Source: an uncultured Lachnospiraceae bacterium
GTDB lineage: Bacteria > Bacillota > Clostridia > Lachnospirales > Lachnospiraceae
Length of the DNA: 64,000 nucleotides
Assembly (NCBI GenBank): GCA_902775555.1
Contig: CACYMQ010000001.1
Location: 146,201 to 210,200 of the forward strand
Direction of reading: 5' to 3'
Part shown: in pieces, positions 38,828 to 47,886 of the stretch
Numbering within the stretch: position 1 is the stretch's first letter
How the letters are laid out: each line of letters begins with the position of its first letter
Translations under genes and position numbers: made by a program
The notes under the pieces: model-generated
What the model saw: only the letters and a program-made list of their open reading frames with translations
Databases searched by the model: none
What the model was told of the DNA's origin: nothing

Positions 38828-40117
38828 CTACAGCTGCAGTGCCTTATCCACATCGAAGCCCCTGAGACAGAGGTCTTCACCATTCTCATCATATACATGA
38901 ACCGTCGCCATATAATGCTTCAGACGCTCTGCCAGCTGTTCTTTGGTATCACATACCAGATAGAGACGGGTCAGGACCTGCTTCTCATTTCCGATCCATT
39001 CGGGAAGGACCTCGTCCCCCTCGTGGAGTCTCTGGATGTTCTCGATGGCGCAGGGATCGTCCTCCCAGGCAGAGAGTCCATCGATCCTTGCGATCTTACC
39101 TTTCTTCAGCAGGAACCACAGGGTTGCCGCATGCTTACCGCGAAGATAGGTGTCATCATCCTTTGCCAGATCCACATCGCCCTCGGAACCGGTCAGTGCA
39201 AAACGGATCAGCATCTCTCTCTGATCAAAGCCGTGAATGGCCTTCATCAGAAGATGCGGTGCTTCTCCCTGCAGACGGAAGCCCGTATCATAAACATAGA
39301 ATTCCCCGTTCTCAAAGAAGCCCGACAGCATCAGGATCCCGTTCCGTATCCCGATCTCCTTGAACATCCGTACCGCATTTTCATGCATACGGCTGAAATA
39401 TTCATCCAGATGCTTGGACGGATAGGTTCCGCCCAGACATACACGGGACAGTCCCGGCTGTTCGTCCGTCGTATACCGGTCGTAGATGCAGGATGCGGAG
39501 CACTCTCCGTCCTTGAAGGTATAATACATACCCATGTCTTCGCACTGCATATATTTTTCTACGATAAAACGCTTCTTGTAGGAAGCATCCAGTGCGATCT
39601 GTACGCCTTTTCTCAGTTCTTCCTCATTGTAGGCTACGGTCATTCCGACACCGCCGCCGTTGTCAACGGGCTTGATCATGACCGGATATACGATCTTGTC
39701 CAGATCCTCACGCTTCATATCGGCATCCAGATAGAACTCCGGGATACCGTGTACTCCGTAACGTTCGCAGGTAGCTTTAAAGATATCCTTAAATGCAAAT
39801 ACATCCACGATCTGCTGTGTGGCATAGCAGGGAAGATTCAGGGCTTCACAGACCTTGCAGTAGGAAGGGACCAGGATATCGGCCACGCCCACCAGCACGC
39901 CGTCCACCTTCTCCTCATTTGCAAGCGCCACAAGCCCCGGAACATCCATTCCGTCTACATCATATGCCTTCCACGCTGCTTTCTTCGCCGGATCCGTGTG
40001 TCTTCCGGAGGATACGATGGTCTTGATCCCCATATTGTTTGCGATCTCCACCAGGGGGGTCGTCTCCGGATTACCGCCAAGGATCAGCAGCTTCTTGCCT
40101 TCAAATTCACGCTCCAT
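38828..40117 (-). CDS. ATP-grasp ligase of unknown substrate
   Basis: A 429-residue ATP-grasp protein. The N-terminal preATP-grasp Rossmann domain begins KKLLILGGNPETTPLVEIA, as in PurK- and carbamoyl-phosphate-synthase-like enzymes. VYPVMIKPVDNGGGVGMTVA (in part VMIKPVDNGGG) is the ATP-binding lysine and glycine loop, and RLQGEAPHLLMKAIHG lies in the metal-binding region. These enzymes join a carboxylate to an amine or thiol through an acyl-phosphate. GGAGG lies five bases before ATG 40117, overlapping an earlier in-frame ATG at 40129. Clustering with LicD and SDR suggests it makes a precursor or peptide-like decoration. Confidence 0.85.
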   Translation of the reverse strand: MEREFEGKKLLILGGNPETTPLVEIANNMGIKTIVSSGRHTDPAKKAAWKAYDVDGMDVPGLVALANEEKVDGVLVGVADILVPSYCKVCEALNLPCYATQQIVDVFAFKDIFKATCERYGVHGIPEFYLDADMKREDLDKIVYPVMIKPVDNGGGVGMTVAYNEEELRKGVQIALDASYKKRFIVEKYMQCEDMGMYYTFKDGECSASCIYDRYTTDEQPGLSRVCLGGTYPSKHLDEYFSRMHENAVRMFKEIGIRNGILMLSGFFENGEFYVYDTGFRLQGEAPHLLMKAIHGFDQREMLIRFALTGSEGDVDLAKDDDTYLRGKHAATLWFLLKKGKIARIDGLSAWEDDPCAIENIQRLHEGDEVLPEWIGNEKQVLTRLYLVCDTKEQLAERLKHYMATVHVYDENGEDLCLRGFDVDKALQL

Positions 40118-40184
40118 ATTTTCCTCCATATTGTTTATATATTCATGTAATATTCCGGGGAGTTTCTTCCCCGTACAGTCGATA

Positions 40185-40275
40185 AGATCCTTCGGCTTCG
40201 CCTCAGGATGACAGGTACGGCTTCGCCTCAGGATGACTCCTTCCTGTCATTCTGAGCCCGCAGGGCGAAGAATCT
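40185..40275. repeat. Inverted pair of the dispersed element between the MBL and ATP-grasp genes
   Basis: AGATCCTTCGGCTTCGCCTC onward (40185-40213) and TGTCATTCTGAGCCCGCAGG onward to AATCT (40245-40275) are opposite-facing members of the family, with a shorter partial repeat CGGCTTCGCCTCAGGATGAC between (40218-40236). Together they can fold into a long hairpin. Confidence 0.75.
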
Positions 40276-40336
40276 TACAGTACGCTCCCTCATCTGTCTG
40301 CATGGATGCACACCATGCGAAGAATCTTACAGTACG
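40265..40336. repeat. 20-base direct repeat spanning the MBL gene end
   Basis: GCGAAGAATCTTACAGTACG occurs at 40265-40284 and 40317-40336. The right copy contains the stop and last codons of the MBL-fold gene; the left lies in the intergenic space and looks like a duplicate of the gene end. Confidence 0.75.
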
Positions 40337-41091
40337 ATCCCCTCACCCATCTGCATCAGTCTGCAGGGAAGCTTCTTCTCCTGCATGATCTCGTAAAATT
40401 TCCCGGGATCCCCGTGATGGCATGCAAACATACCATAATGACAGGGAATCGTGATCCCCGGCTTCAGAAGCTCAGCCAACTGGGGAAGATCCTCTTCATT
40501 CATATTTCCGTAGGCTCCGTTGATGGGGCCGATCAGCACATCCAGATCTCTGGGAAGGGAAATGGCCCTATCCAGCCTGAGGCAGGTATCTCCGGCCTCG
40601 TAAACCTTCTTTCCGTCTACCGTCACAATGACACCCACCGCATCCGGTGCACCGGTCCCGTGATCACAGTCCACGAAGTCGATCGTAAAACTGCCTGCCG
40701 TTACCCTGTCCTTCGGAGCCACATAGGTGATCTGATCACCGTAATACTCCAGCTGCAGCTGGTGGATCAGCTTCTCACAGTCTACAGAACATAACAGCTT
40801 CGTTCTGTGATTTGCGATCAGTTCGGGAACTGCATCCATATCAAAATGATCCAGATGCGGATGCGTACAGATCACGACATCAAATTCCAGTTCCTCCGGA
40901 AGAAGCATCTGCGGCAGCAGTCTCCGATATCCGTGATGTCCCTCAACTCTCTCCACACATTCGGAGAGATAGAGATCGATGGCAAGCAGTTCTCCTGCCT
41001 TGCTCTTAATAATAAATCCCGCCTGTCCGGCTGAGAACAGATGTGTCTTTCCGACAGGCGCCGTCCTGATCTTTTCCGCAAGCCGCTGCAT
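40327..41091 (-). CDS. MBL-fold metal-dependent hydrolase (UlaG-like)
   Basis: A 254-residue metallo-beta-lactamase-fold enzyme. THPHLDHFD is the HxHxDH metal motif, CDHGTG, EAGDTCL and a final PCHYGMFACHHG give further ligands. It resembles the UlaG (L-ascorbate-6-phosphate lactonase) branch, which covers many unrelated hydrolases. GGAGGG precedes ATG 41091. It is placed between the glycosyltransferase (59 bases) and the repeat-rich gap before the ATP-grasp gene. Substrate unknown; a phosphodiester or lactone of a sugar-phosphate intermediate is possible. Confidence 0.85.
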   Translation of the reverse strand: MQRLAEKIRTAPVGKTHLFSAGQAGFIIKSKAGELLAIDLYLSECVERVEGHHGYRRLLPQMLLPEELEFDVVICTHPHLDHFDMDAVPELIANHRTKLLCSVDCEKLIHQLQLEYYGDQITYVAPKDRVTAGSFTIDFVDCDHGTGAPDAVGVIVTVDGKKVYEAGDTCLRLDRAISLPRDLDVLIGPINGAYGNMNEEDLPQLAELLKPGITIPCHYGMFACHHGDPGKFYEIMQEKKLPCRLMQMGEGIVL

Positions 41092-41150
41092 ATGTTACCC
41101 TCCCCCAATAATACTCCTGATCCATAGTTATCGATTCCGGCCGAACCGGT

Positions 41151-42380
41151 TTATGCATGAGAATTCCCGCCATAGAGGAATCGTTTTGTCAGACGCAGTC
41201 TCAGCTCCTCTGCCTTTGGTACGGAAACCGTCAGGATCCGTCTCCTGTTCACGCCGATCCCGATCAGCCTCTCTATAGCTTTCTCCGAAAATGTTTCACT
41301 GACAGATGCGATCAGAACAAAGTCATATTCCATTTCGGTAATCTGTTCCACCGGATCCACATCCAGGCAGCATCTCCTGTATTCCCAGTAATCATCATCT
41401 ACCCAGCCGGTAACTCTGCAGTGTCCGGTCTCCTTGAACCGGTTCACCAGCTGCTGGCCGAAGGTCCCGGCGCTGTAGATCACGACCCTCTTCCCGTAAT
41501 AGGCTTTATCAAAGGTGGAATAATCATCCTCCGGCAATCGTCCGCCGGAGCGCATGATACAGATGGAAAGCACATAATCCGTGATCTGCTGTGCCAGATG
41601 AAGTCCCTCTGCATCTTCGATACTGTCCTTCCATCGGTTCATATATTCATAAAGGCTCCTAAGCTTCCCTGCTTCCGCCGCAAAGCTTGTGCTCTGCTTC
41701 AGCATGGAGTCTTCTCTCTGTCTGTAATGATAGTCCGTATGCTCCGTGACTGCGATCTTCCTGCACCGGAGAAGTGCAGGATACGTGACTGCCGCATCTT
41801 CGCCGATGGAGATTGCTTCATCCACCTGCATTTGCGGATCATATACAATGTCCCGTCTAAAGAGTTTATTCCAAACGTAGGTGGAGATCCCGGGTCTGTA
41901 GAAGCTTCCGTCGGACATCATATGCTTCTGAACCCGTTCGTACAGCTCCTCCCCTTCATAGACTCCTGCAGGGATACGGTCCACCAGTTCCGCGGCGCGG
42001 TCGAAGATCACTCTTGTCTGACCCGCACAGATCATATCCGCACCTGTTTCACGATAAACCTGCACCATCTTTTCGATAAAAGAGGGGCCGATCCAGTCAT
42101 CTCCGTCCACATACGAAATCAGACCACCCGTTGCTACTGCAAGGCCGGCCTTTCGTGCAGATACCAGTCCGCCGTTTTCCTTATGGATCACACGGATCCT
42201 CGAATCCTTGGAAGCATACAGATCACAGATCTCGGGACAACGATCCTTTGATCCGTCATCCACCAGAATGATCTCCAGATTTCCGTAGGTCTGGTTCACG
42301 ATACTCTCAATGCAGATCCCCAGATATCTGTCGATCATGTAGATCGGAACTATAATGCTGATCAGCGGTTGCTCTTCCAT
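41151..42380 (-). CDS. Family 2 glycosyltransferase with C-terminal Rossmann-like domain
   Basis: A 409-residue enzyme. The GT-A domain shows SIIVPIYMIDRYLG, NLEIILVDDGSKDR, KENGGLVSARKAG and the DxD-like VDGDDW. After about residue 300 a separate domain starts KRVVIYSAGTFGQQLVNRF and includes VTGWVDDD, a small Rossmann-type fold found fused to glycosyltransferases. No transmembrane helix is seen, so it works at the inner face. GGGAG lies six bases before ATG 42380. It seems to be first of the surface-polymer cluster, with its own promoter at 42453-42481. Confidence 0.88.
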   Translation of the reverse strand: MEEQPLISIIVPIYMIDRYLGICIESIVNQTYGNLEIILVDDGSKDRCPEICDLYASKDSRIRVIHKENGGLVSARKAGLAVATGGLISYVDGDDWIGPSFIEKMVQVYRETGADMICAGQTRVIFDRAAELVDRIPAGVYEGEELYERVQKHMMSDGSFYRPGISTYVWNKLFRRDIVYDPQMQVDEAISIGEDAAVTYPALLRCRKIAVTEHTDYHYRQREDSMLKQSTSFAAEAGKLRSLYEYMNRWKDSIEDAEGLHLAQQITDYVLSICIMRSGGRLPEDDYSTFDKAYYGKRVVIYSAGTFGQQLVNRFKETGHCRVTGWVDDDYWEYRRCCLDVDPVEQITEMEYDFVLIASVSETFSEKAIERLIGIGVNRRRILTVSVPKAEELRLRLTKRFLYGGNSHA

Positions 42381-42452
42381 GTCACACTCCCATGTCACAC
42401 TCCGTAAACCGGACCGCAGTCCGGCTTTACTCCCTTTTGGGCATACACGGAT

Positions 42453-42481
42453 ATTATATCTTAAACACTTTCCCATAGCAA
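42453..42481 (-). promoter_or_regulatory. Sigma-A promoter at the head of the surface-polymer cluster
   Basis: TTGCTA (42481-42476), 17-base spacer, TATAAT (42458-42453) on the minus strand. It gives a leader of about 65 bases before ATG 42380. Confidence 0.75.
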
Positions 42482-42540
42482 GGGAAATTGCAATGGTTTA
42501 GCGAGTTTTACCTCCGGGATCCATGGTCTGTGCGATACGC

Positions 42541-42588
42541 AAAAAAGAAGCAGCAGTTACCTTACGGCACTTGCTGCTTCTTTTTTTG
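42541..42588. terminator. Bidirectional terminator after ppdK
   Basis: A 15-base stem AAAAAAGAAGCAGCA/TGCTGCTTCTTTTTT around a 16-base loop, with T tracts on both strands. It ends ppdK transcripts (stop 42645) before the glycosyltransferase promoter. Confidence 0.9.
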
Positions 42589-42644
42589 TTTATGATCTTA
42601 TGAATGAAGCATTTCCGGAAAACCGGCTCTGCTTCCGATCTCTC

Positions 42645-45284
42645 TTACTGCTCCTCAGCGATTGCTGCCTGAGCTGCTGCCAGACGAGCTACCGGTACAC
42701 GGAACGGTGAGCAGGATACATAGTCAAGACCGATCTTGTGGCAGAACTCTACGGAAGACGGATCTCCACCGTGCTCTCCGCAGATACCTACATGAAGCTT
42801 CGGATTAACCGGCTTGCCAAGGTCGATGGCCATCTTCATCAGCTTGCCGACACCTGCCTGATCCAGCTTAGCGAAGGGATCATTCTCAAAGATCTTGGTA
42901 TCATAGTATGCATCCAGGAACTTACCTGCATCATCACGGGAGAAGCCGAATGTCATCTGAGTCAGGTCGTTTGTACCGAAGCAGAAGAAGTCAGCTTCCT
43001 TAGCGATCTCATCAGCCGTCAGTGCTGCTCTCGGGATCTCGATCATGGTACCTACTTCGTACTCCAGCTTAACGCCTGCTGCTGCGATCTCAGCATCTGC
43101 TGTCTCAACAACAACCTTCTTAACGAACTTCAGCTCCTTCACCTCGCAGGTAAGCGGGATCATGATCTCCGGCTTTACATTCCAATCCGGATGAGCCTTC
43201 TGAACCTCGATAGCTGCACGGATCACTGCCTTTGTCTGCATCTTTGCGATCTCCGGATAGGTAACTGCAAGACGGCATCCACGATGACCCATCATCGGGT
43301 TGAACTCATGCAGACCCTGGATGATTCCCTTGATGGTCTCAACGCTCTTGCCCTGTGCATCCGCCAGCTTCTGGATCTCTTCCTCTGTGGTCGGAACGAA
43401 CTCATGAAGCGGGGGATCCAGGAAACGGATCGTAACCGGGCAGCCCTCAAGTGCCTCATACAGTGCCTTGAAATCTCCCTGCTGATAAGGAAGGATCTTC
43501 TCAAGTGCTGCTTCTCTCTCTTCTACTGTATCGGAGCAGATCATCTCACGGAATGCTGCAATTCTGTCTTCCTCGAAGAACATATGCTCTGTACGGCAAA
43601 GACCGATACCTTCCGCACCCAGCTCACGAGCCTTCTTCGCGTCTGCCGGTGTATCCGCATTTGTACGAACCTTCAGCTTACGATACTTGTCAGCCAGCTG
43701 CATGATACGTCCGAACTCGCCGGCGATCTGTGCATCAACTGTCGGGATCAGGCCCTCATAGATATTTCCTGTAGTACCGTCAATGGAGATCGGATCTCCC
43801 TCATGGAACTCCTTGCCGCCCAGAGTGAACTTCTTGTTCTCCTCATCCATTACGATATCGCCGCAGCCGGATACACAGCAGGTACCCATACCACGTGCAA
43901 CTACGGCTGCATGAGAGGTCATACCGCCGCGAACAGTCAGGATACCCTGAGATACCTTCATTCCGGTGATATCCTCCGGTGATGTCTCAAGACGAACCAG
44001 AACGACCTTCTCGCCACGAGCTGCCCAGCTCTCAGCATCCTCAGCCGTGAAGACTGCCTTACCGCATGCAGCACCCGGAGAAGCACCAAGGCCCTTGCCC
44101 AGCGGTGTAGCTGCCTTCAGAGCAGCTGCATCGAACTGCGGATGAAGCAGGGTATCCAGGTTACGCGGATCGATCATGGCTACCGCTTCCTTCTCGGTCT
44201 TGTGGCCTTCATCGATCAGATCGCAGGCGATCTTCAGAGCAGCCGGAGCTGTTCTCTTACCATTTCGGCACTGCAGCATGTAGAGCTTCTTGTTCTCAAC
44301 GGTGAACTCCATATCCTGCATATCATGATAATGATTCTCAAGGATCTCGCAAACCTTGATGAACTCAGCATAGGCCTCGGGGAACTCCTGCTCCATCTGA
44401 GCGATCGGCATAGGTGTACGAACACCGGCAACCACGTCCTCGCCCTGTGCGTTCTTCAGGAACTCACCCATCAGCTTCTTCTCGCCTGTTGCGGGATCAC
44501 GGGTGAAGGCAACGCCTGTACCGGACTCGTCGTTCAGGTTACCGAATACCATGGGCATTACATTGACTGCGGTACCCCAGGAATACGGGATATCATTGTC
44601 ACGACGGTATACATTTGCTCTCGGGTTATCCCATGAACGGAATACAGCCTCGATAGCCAGCTTCAGCTGTACAACCGGATCAGACGGGAAGTCCTCGCCC
44701 AGCTGCTTCTTGTACTCTGCCTTGAACTGCTCAGCCAGCGTCTTCAGATCGGCAGCGGTAAGATCCACATCATACTTAACGCCCTTCTCTTCCTTCATCT
44801 TGTCGATCAACTGCTCGAAATACTTCTTGCCGACTTCCATAACGACATCAGAGAACATCTGGATGAAACGTCTGTAGGAGTCATAAACGAAGCGCTCGAA
44901 CTTGGGATCCGGATTTCCTGCGATCATCGCAGCAACTACCTCGTCATTCAGACCCAGGTTCAGGATGGTATCCATCATACCAGGCATGGATGCTCTTGCG
45001 CCGGAACGAACGGAAACCAGCAGCGGATTCTGCTTATCCCCGAACTTCTTACCGTTAATTTCCTCCATCTTTGCAACGCCTTCCATAGCCTGAGCCATGA
45101 TCTCGTCGTTGATCTTACGGCCATCCTCATAATACTGAGTACAAGCCTCGGTTGTGATCGTGAATCCCTGCGGTACCGGAAGGCCGATGCCTGTCATTTC
45201 TGCCAGGTTCGCACCCTTACCACCAAGAAGATTTCTCATGCTCATGTCGCCTTCGCTGAACATGTAGACCCATTTGTTTGCCAT
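42645..45284 (-). CDS. ppdK: Pyruvate, phosphate dikinase
   Basis: An 879-residue enzyme that interconverts pyruvate, ATP and Pi with PEP, AMP and PPi; in anaerobes it serves as a glycolytic or gluconeogenic PPi-linked step. The N-terminal ATP-grasp domain starts MANKWVYMFSEGD and has LLGGKGANLAEM. The central swivelling domain has TVRGGMTSHAAVVARGMGT with the phospho-histidine and the preceding threonine. The C-terminal PEP domain has GLCRTEHMFFE and HVGICGEHGGDPSSV with the catalytic cysteine. The length fits the family exactly. GGAGG lies 11 bases before the ATG. Monocistronic, with its own promoter and terminator. Confidence 0.97.
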   Translation of the reverse strand: MANKWVYMFSEGDMSMRNLLGGKGANLAEMTGIGLPVPQGFTITTEACTQYYEDGRKINDEIMAQAMEGVAKMEEINGKKFGDKQNPLLVSVRSGARASMPGMMDTILNLGLNDEVVAAMIAGNPDPKFERFVYDSYRRFIQMFSDVVMEVGKKYFEQLIDKMKEEKGVKYDVDLTAADLKTLAEQFKAEYKKQLGEDFPSDPVVQLKLAIEAVFRSWDNPRANVYRRDNDIPYSWGTAVNVMPMVFGNLNDESGTGVAFTRDPATGEKKLMGEFLKNAQGEDVVAGVRTPMPIAQMEQEFPEAYAEFIKVCEILENHYHDMQDMEFTVENKKLYMLQCRNGKRTAPAALKIACDLIDEGHKTEKEAVAMIDPRNLDTLLHPQFDAAALKAATPLGKGLGASPGAACGKAVFTAEDAESWAARGEKVVLVRLETSPEDITGMKVSQGILTVRGGMTSHAAVVARGMGTCCVSGCGDIVMDEENKKFTLGGKEFHEGDPISIDGTTGNIYEGLIPTVDAQIAGEFGRIMQLADKYRKLKVRTNADTPADAKKARELGAEGIGLCRTEHMFFEEDRIAAFREMICSDTVEEREAALEKILPYQQGDFKALYEALEGCPVTIRFLDPPLHEFVPTTEEEIQKLADAQGKSVETIKGIIQGLHEFNPMMGHRGCRLAVTYPEIAKMQTKAVIRAAIEVQKAHPDWNVKPEIMIPLTCEVKELKFVKKVVVETADAEIAAAGVKLEYEVGTMIEIPRAALTADEIAKEADFFCFGTNDLTQMTFGFSRDDAGKFLDAYYDTKIFENDPFAKLDQAGVGKLMKMAIDLGKPVNPKLHVGICGEHGGDPSSVEFCHKIGLDYVSCSPFRVPVARLAAAQAAIAEEQ

Positions 45285-45380
45285 GTTTCTAGATACCTCC
45301 TACATATAAAATGTGATGTTTTGCGGGGCACCCCTCGTCAGAATGCCGAATGCATATGAAAGACCCCACAACTGCGAAAT

Positions 45381-45389
45381 ATTATAACA
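45381..45389 (-). promoter_or_regulatory. Extended -10 promoter of ppdK
   Basis: TGTTATAAT on the minus strand (45389-45381) is a perfect extended -10; no good -35 is seen 17 bases upstream. The leader is about 90 bases and contains the GC palindrome GGGGTGCCCC. Confidence 0.65.
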
Positions 45390-45479
45390 TAAAAAGCAGA
45401 CAAAGGAAACATGATTTTCTGTAAAGTTTCTGCAATTTATATCAATCTGCACAAAACACAGACTTCTCTGAAACCGAAG

Positions 45480-45510
45480 AAGGATCCGGAACAAAAAATT
45501 CCGGACCCTT
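45480..45510 (-). terminator. Inverted repeat, probable glyS terminator
   Basis: AAGG-TCCGGAA and TTCCGGA-CCTT arms enclose an A/T loop, 85 bases after the glyS stop. The T tract after the stem is poor, so this could also be a processing site. The rest of the 309-base gap holds only the ppdK promoter and leader. Confidence 0.5.
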
Positions 45511-45593
45511 CCTGCCTGCGGGAGGATTCTCCTGCGATATTCAGTTTACATAATGCCGACTTGGGAACCCTGTTCCCGTAAGGTCCGACATCA

Positions 45594-46991
45594 TCAATAT
45601 GCCAGTTTTGCGGCAAGATATGCCTTCAGTTCGGAGATAGCCACTCTCTCCTGCTCCATGGTATCACGGTCACGAACGGTAACTGCTCCGTCGGTCTCGG
45701 AATCAAAATCATAGGTTACGCAGAATGGTGTACCGATCTCATCCTGTCTTCTGTAACGCTTACCGATCGCTCCGCGGTCATCGTACTCGCAGTTCCACTC
45801 CTTGGAAAGATCTGCGAAGACCTTCTCGGCACCTTCCGCCAGCTTCTTGGAAAGCGGAAGCACACCGACCTTTACCGGTGCGATAGCCGGATGGAAATGT
45901 AATACGGTCCGGACATCATTCTTCTCCGCATCCAGCACTTCCTCGTCATATGCCTCACACAGGAACGCAAGGGTCACACGATCCGCACCGAGTGAGGGTT
46001 CCACAACATAGGGGATGTACTTCTCATGTGTCTCGTCATCAAAATAATCCATGGGTTCACCGGAGGTATTCTGATGCTGCGTCAGGTCGTAGTCCGTTCT
46101 TGACGCGATACCCCAGAGCTCACCCCAGTCAGTGAACGGGAATGCGTACTCGATGTCGGTGGTATGATCGGAATAGAAGGACAGCTCCTCCGGATCATGA
46201 TCACGCAGCCGGAGATTCTCTTCCCTGATACCCAGCTCCAGCAGCCAGTTGTAGCAGAAGCTTCTCCAGTAGTTGAACCACTCGGTCTGTGTTCCCGGCT
46301 TGCAGAAGAACTCCAGCTCCATCTGCTCGAACTCTCTGGTACGGAAGGTGAAGTTACCCGGTGTGATCTCATTCCGGAAGGACTTTCCGATCTGACCGAT
46401 ACCGAACGGTACCTTCTTACGGGAGGTACGCTGTACATTTTTAAAGTTTACAAAGATACCCTGCGCAGTCTCGGGGCGGAGATATACCACATTCTTGGCA
46501 TCCTCGGTAACGCCCTGGAAGGTCTTGAACATCAGGTTGAATTCACGGATATCCGTGAAATTATGCTTACCGCAGGAGGGGCAGGGAACCTGGTTGTCGT
46601 CGATGAACTTCTTCATCTGCTCGTGTGTCCAGCCATCGACGGAACTCTCCAGTGTAAGTCCCTTCTCTGCCGCATAATCCTCGATGATCTTATCGGCTCT
46701 GTGACGCTCATGGCACTCCTTGCAATCCATCAGCGGATCCGAGAAGCTTCCCAGATGCCCGGATGCGATCCATGTCTGGGGATTCATAAGAATGGCACAG
46801 TCAACCCCCACATTATAGGGATTCTCCTGAATGAACTTCTTCCACCATGCCTTCTTCACATTGTTCTTAAGCTCCACGCCGATATTGCCGTAATCCCAGG
46901 TATTGGCAAGTCCGCCGTAGATCTCTGAACCGGGATATACAAATCCACGGGATTTTGCAAGGGCAACAATTTTCTCCATTGACTTTTCCAT
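45594..46991 (-). CDS. glyS: Glycyl-tRNA synthetase (single-chain, class II)
   Basis: A 465-residue alpha2-type enzyme (glyQS form). Class II motif 2 is visible as [26 protein letters not shown] in part ([19 protein letters not shown]), and motif 3 as [18 protein letters not shown], preceded by VVEPS. CxxC pairs ([13 protein letters not shown]) of the inserted domain are present. AAGGAG precedes ATG 46991, and an in-frame TTG at 47012 is upstream of that site. It closes the era-recO-lipoprotein-glyS group. Confidence 0.96.
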   Translation of the reverse strand: MEKSMEKIVALAKSRGFVYPGSEIYGGLANTWDYGNIGVELKNNVKKAWWKKFIQENPYNVGVDCAILMNPQTWIASGHLGSFSDPLMDCKECHERHRADKIIEDYAAEKGLTLESSVDGWTHEQMKKFIDDNQVPCPSCGKHNFTDIREFNLMFKTFQGVTEDAKNVVYLRPETAQGIFVNFKNVQRTSRKKVPFGIGQIGKSFRNEITPGNFTFRTREFEQMELEFFCKPGTQTEWFNYWRSFCYNWLLELGIREENLRLRDHDPEELSFYSDHTTDIEYAFPFTDWGELWGIASRTDYDLTQHQNTSGEPMDYFDDETHEKYIPYVVEPSLGADRVTLAFLCEAYDEEVLDAEKNDVRTVLHFHPAIAPVKVGVLPLSKKLAEGAEKVFADLSKEWNCEYDDRGAIGKRYRRQDEIGTPFCVTYDFDSETDGAVTVRDRDTMEQERVAISELKAYLAAKLAY

Positions 46992-47021
46992 ACGATTCTC
47001 CTTTTGTTTCAATAAATATCA

Positions 47022-47041
47022 AAAACGCTGTTTCGGCGTTT
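47022..47041 (-). terminator. Weak hairpin overlapping the lipoprotein stop codon
   Basis: AAACGC/GCGTTT with a seven-base loop, then TTTTTG on the minus strand. It overlaps the stop of the lipoprotein gene and lies 30 bases before the glyS ATG, so it may attenuate rather than end transcription. Confidence 0.4.
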
Positions 47042-47804
47042 ATAAACCGAGAAAAAGAACGACGATCGCCGTCCCCTCTCCATCCGTATGCGCGATACCG
47101 TTTTCGATCGCCGCATGCGGATTGGCGTAGAGAAGCTTCCCGTCCTCCAGACGGATGTTCATCTTCTCATCCGTGACCAGCATCATATTTTCATTCACAT
47201 CGATGGCATCGGAAGAAACGGTATTCCCGTTTGCATCCGAAAATGTGGCTGTTACCGCCTTCGTCTCCACCAGGGTATCGATCTCGTTCTGATCCATGGA
47301 GGATGCGTCGTAACCCGCCTCTGCCAGTTCCGCATCCGAAACCTTCTTCTCCGGTTCAGCTGCCGTGTAACGATTTGCTTCATCCGCCGTGGCCTTATCA
47401 GCCGTCTCGGCAGAATAGACCGTCAGTTTCAGATCCATGTGATTAAAAGCATTATAGGCGGAAATGTCAGTGTAGGAAATGGCCGTCCTGATCACATCCT
47501 TCTCCTGTTTCATCTGAAGGAAGGAGACCTTCTGTGCGCCCTGTTCCTTATTAAATGAATTGATCTCATTCTGGATAAACGCCCGGACCTCATCCGGCTT
47601 ATAATCAACTCCGGTGTAATCCTCCACGGCGATCTCCAGGATCCTGCCGTTACTGTCGATCTCCAGCGTATTTACATCCGTTGCGCCGATCAGGTCCTGC
47701 TCGGGAGCCTCCGTCGTTTCTTCCTTCTTTCCGCAGGCTCCGAATATGGCAAGAACAAACAGTGCCGTCAGAACCGTTATGATCCTTTTCTTCCAGCCTT
47801 TCAT
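47040..47804 (-). CDS. Lipoprotein of unknown function
   Basis: A 254-residue exported protein with a lipobox (LAIFGACGKKEE, cysteine near 24) after a basic start and hydrophobic helix. The mature part has alternating strands, no cysteine and many Glu/Asp/Thr residues; SFLQMKQEKDVIRTAISYTD and DLKLTVYSAETADKA mark the middle. I recognise no domain. ATG 47804 with AGGA upstream is preferred to GTG 47813. Placed between recO and glyS, which are usually adjacent in Firmicutes. Confidence 0.75.
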   Translation of the reverse strand: MKGWKKRIITVLTALFVLAIFGACGKKEETTEAPEQDLIGATDVNTLEIDSNGRILEIAVEDYTGVDYKPDEVRAFIQNEINSFNKEQGAQKVSFLQMKQEKDVIRTAISYTDISAYNAFNHMDLKLTVYSAETADKATADEANRYTAAEPEKKVSDAELAEAGYDASSMDQNEIDTLVETKAVTATFSDANGNTVSSDAIDVNENMMLVTDEKMNIRLEDGKLLYANPHAAIENGIAHTDGEGTAIVVLFLGL

Positions 47805-47886
47805 CTTACACACTTTCCTCGCTTTTTATGCACATTTCGAAACATACGTATTTTACATTTATTTTTCACGTATTTCAACTGTATTT

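Noticed and set aside
46992-47039. T-box leader before glyS
   Set aside because: Only 48 bases separate the genes; no specifier loop or T-box sequence can fit. The same holds for glnS.
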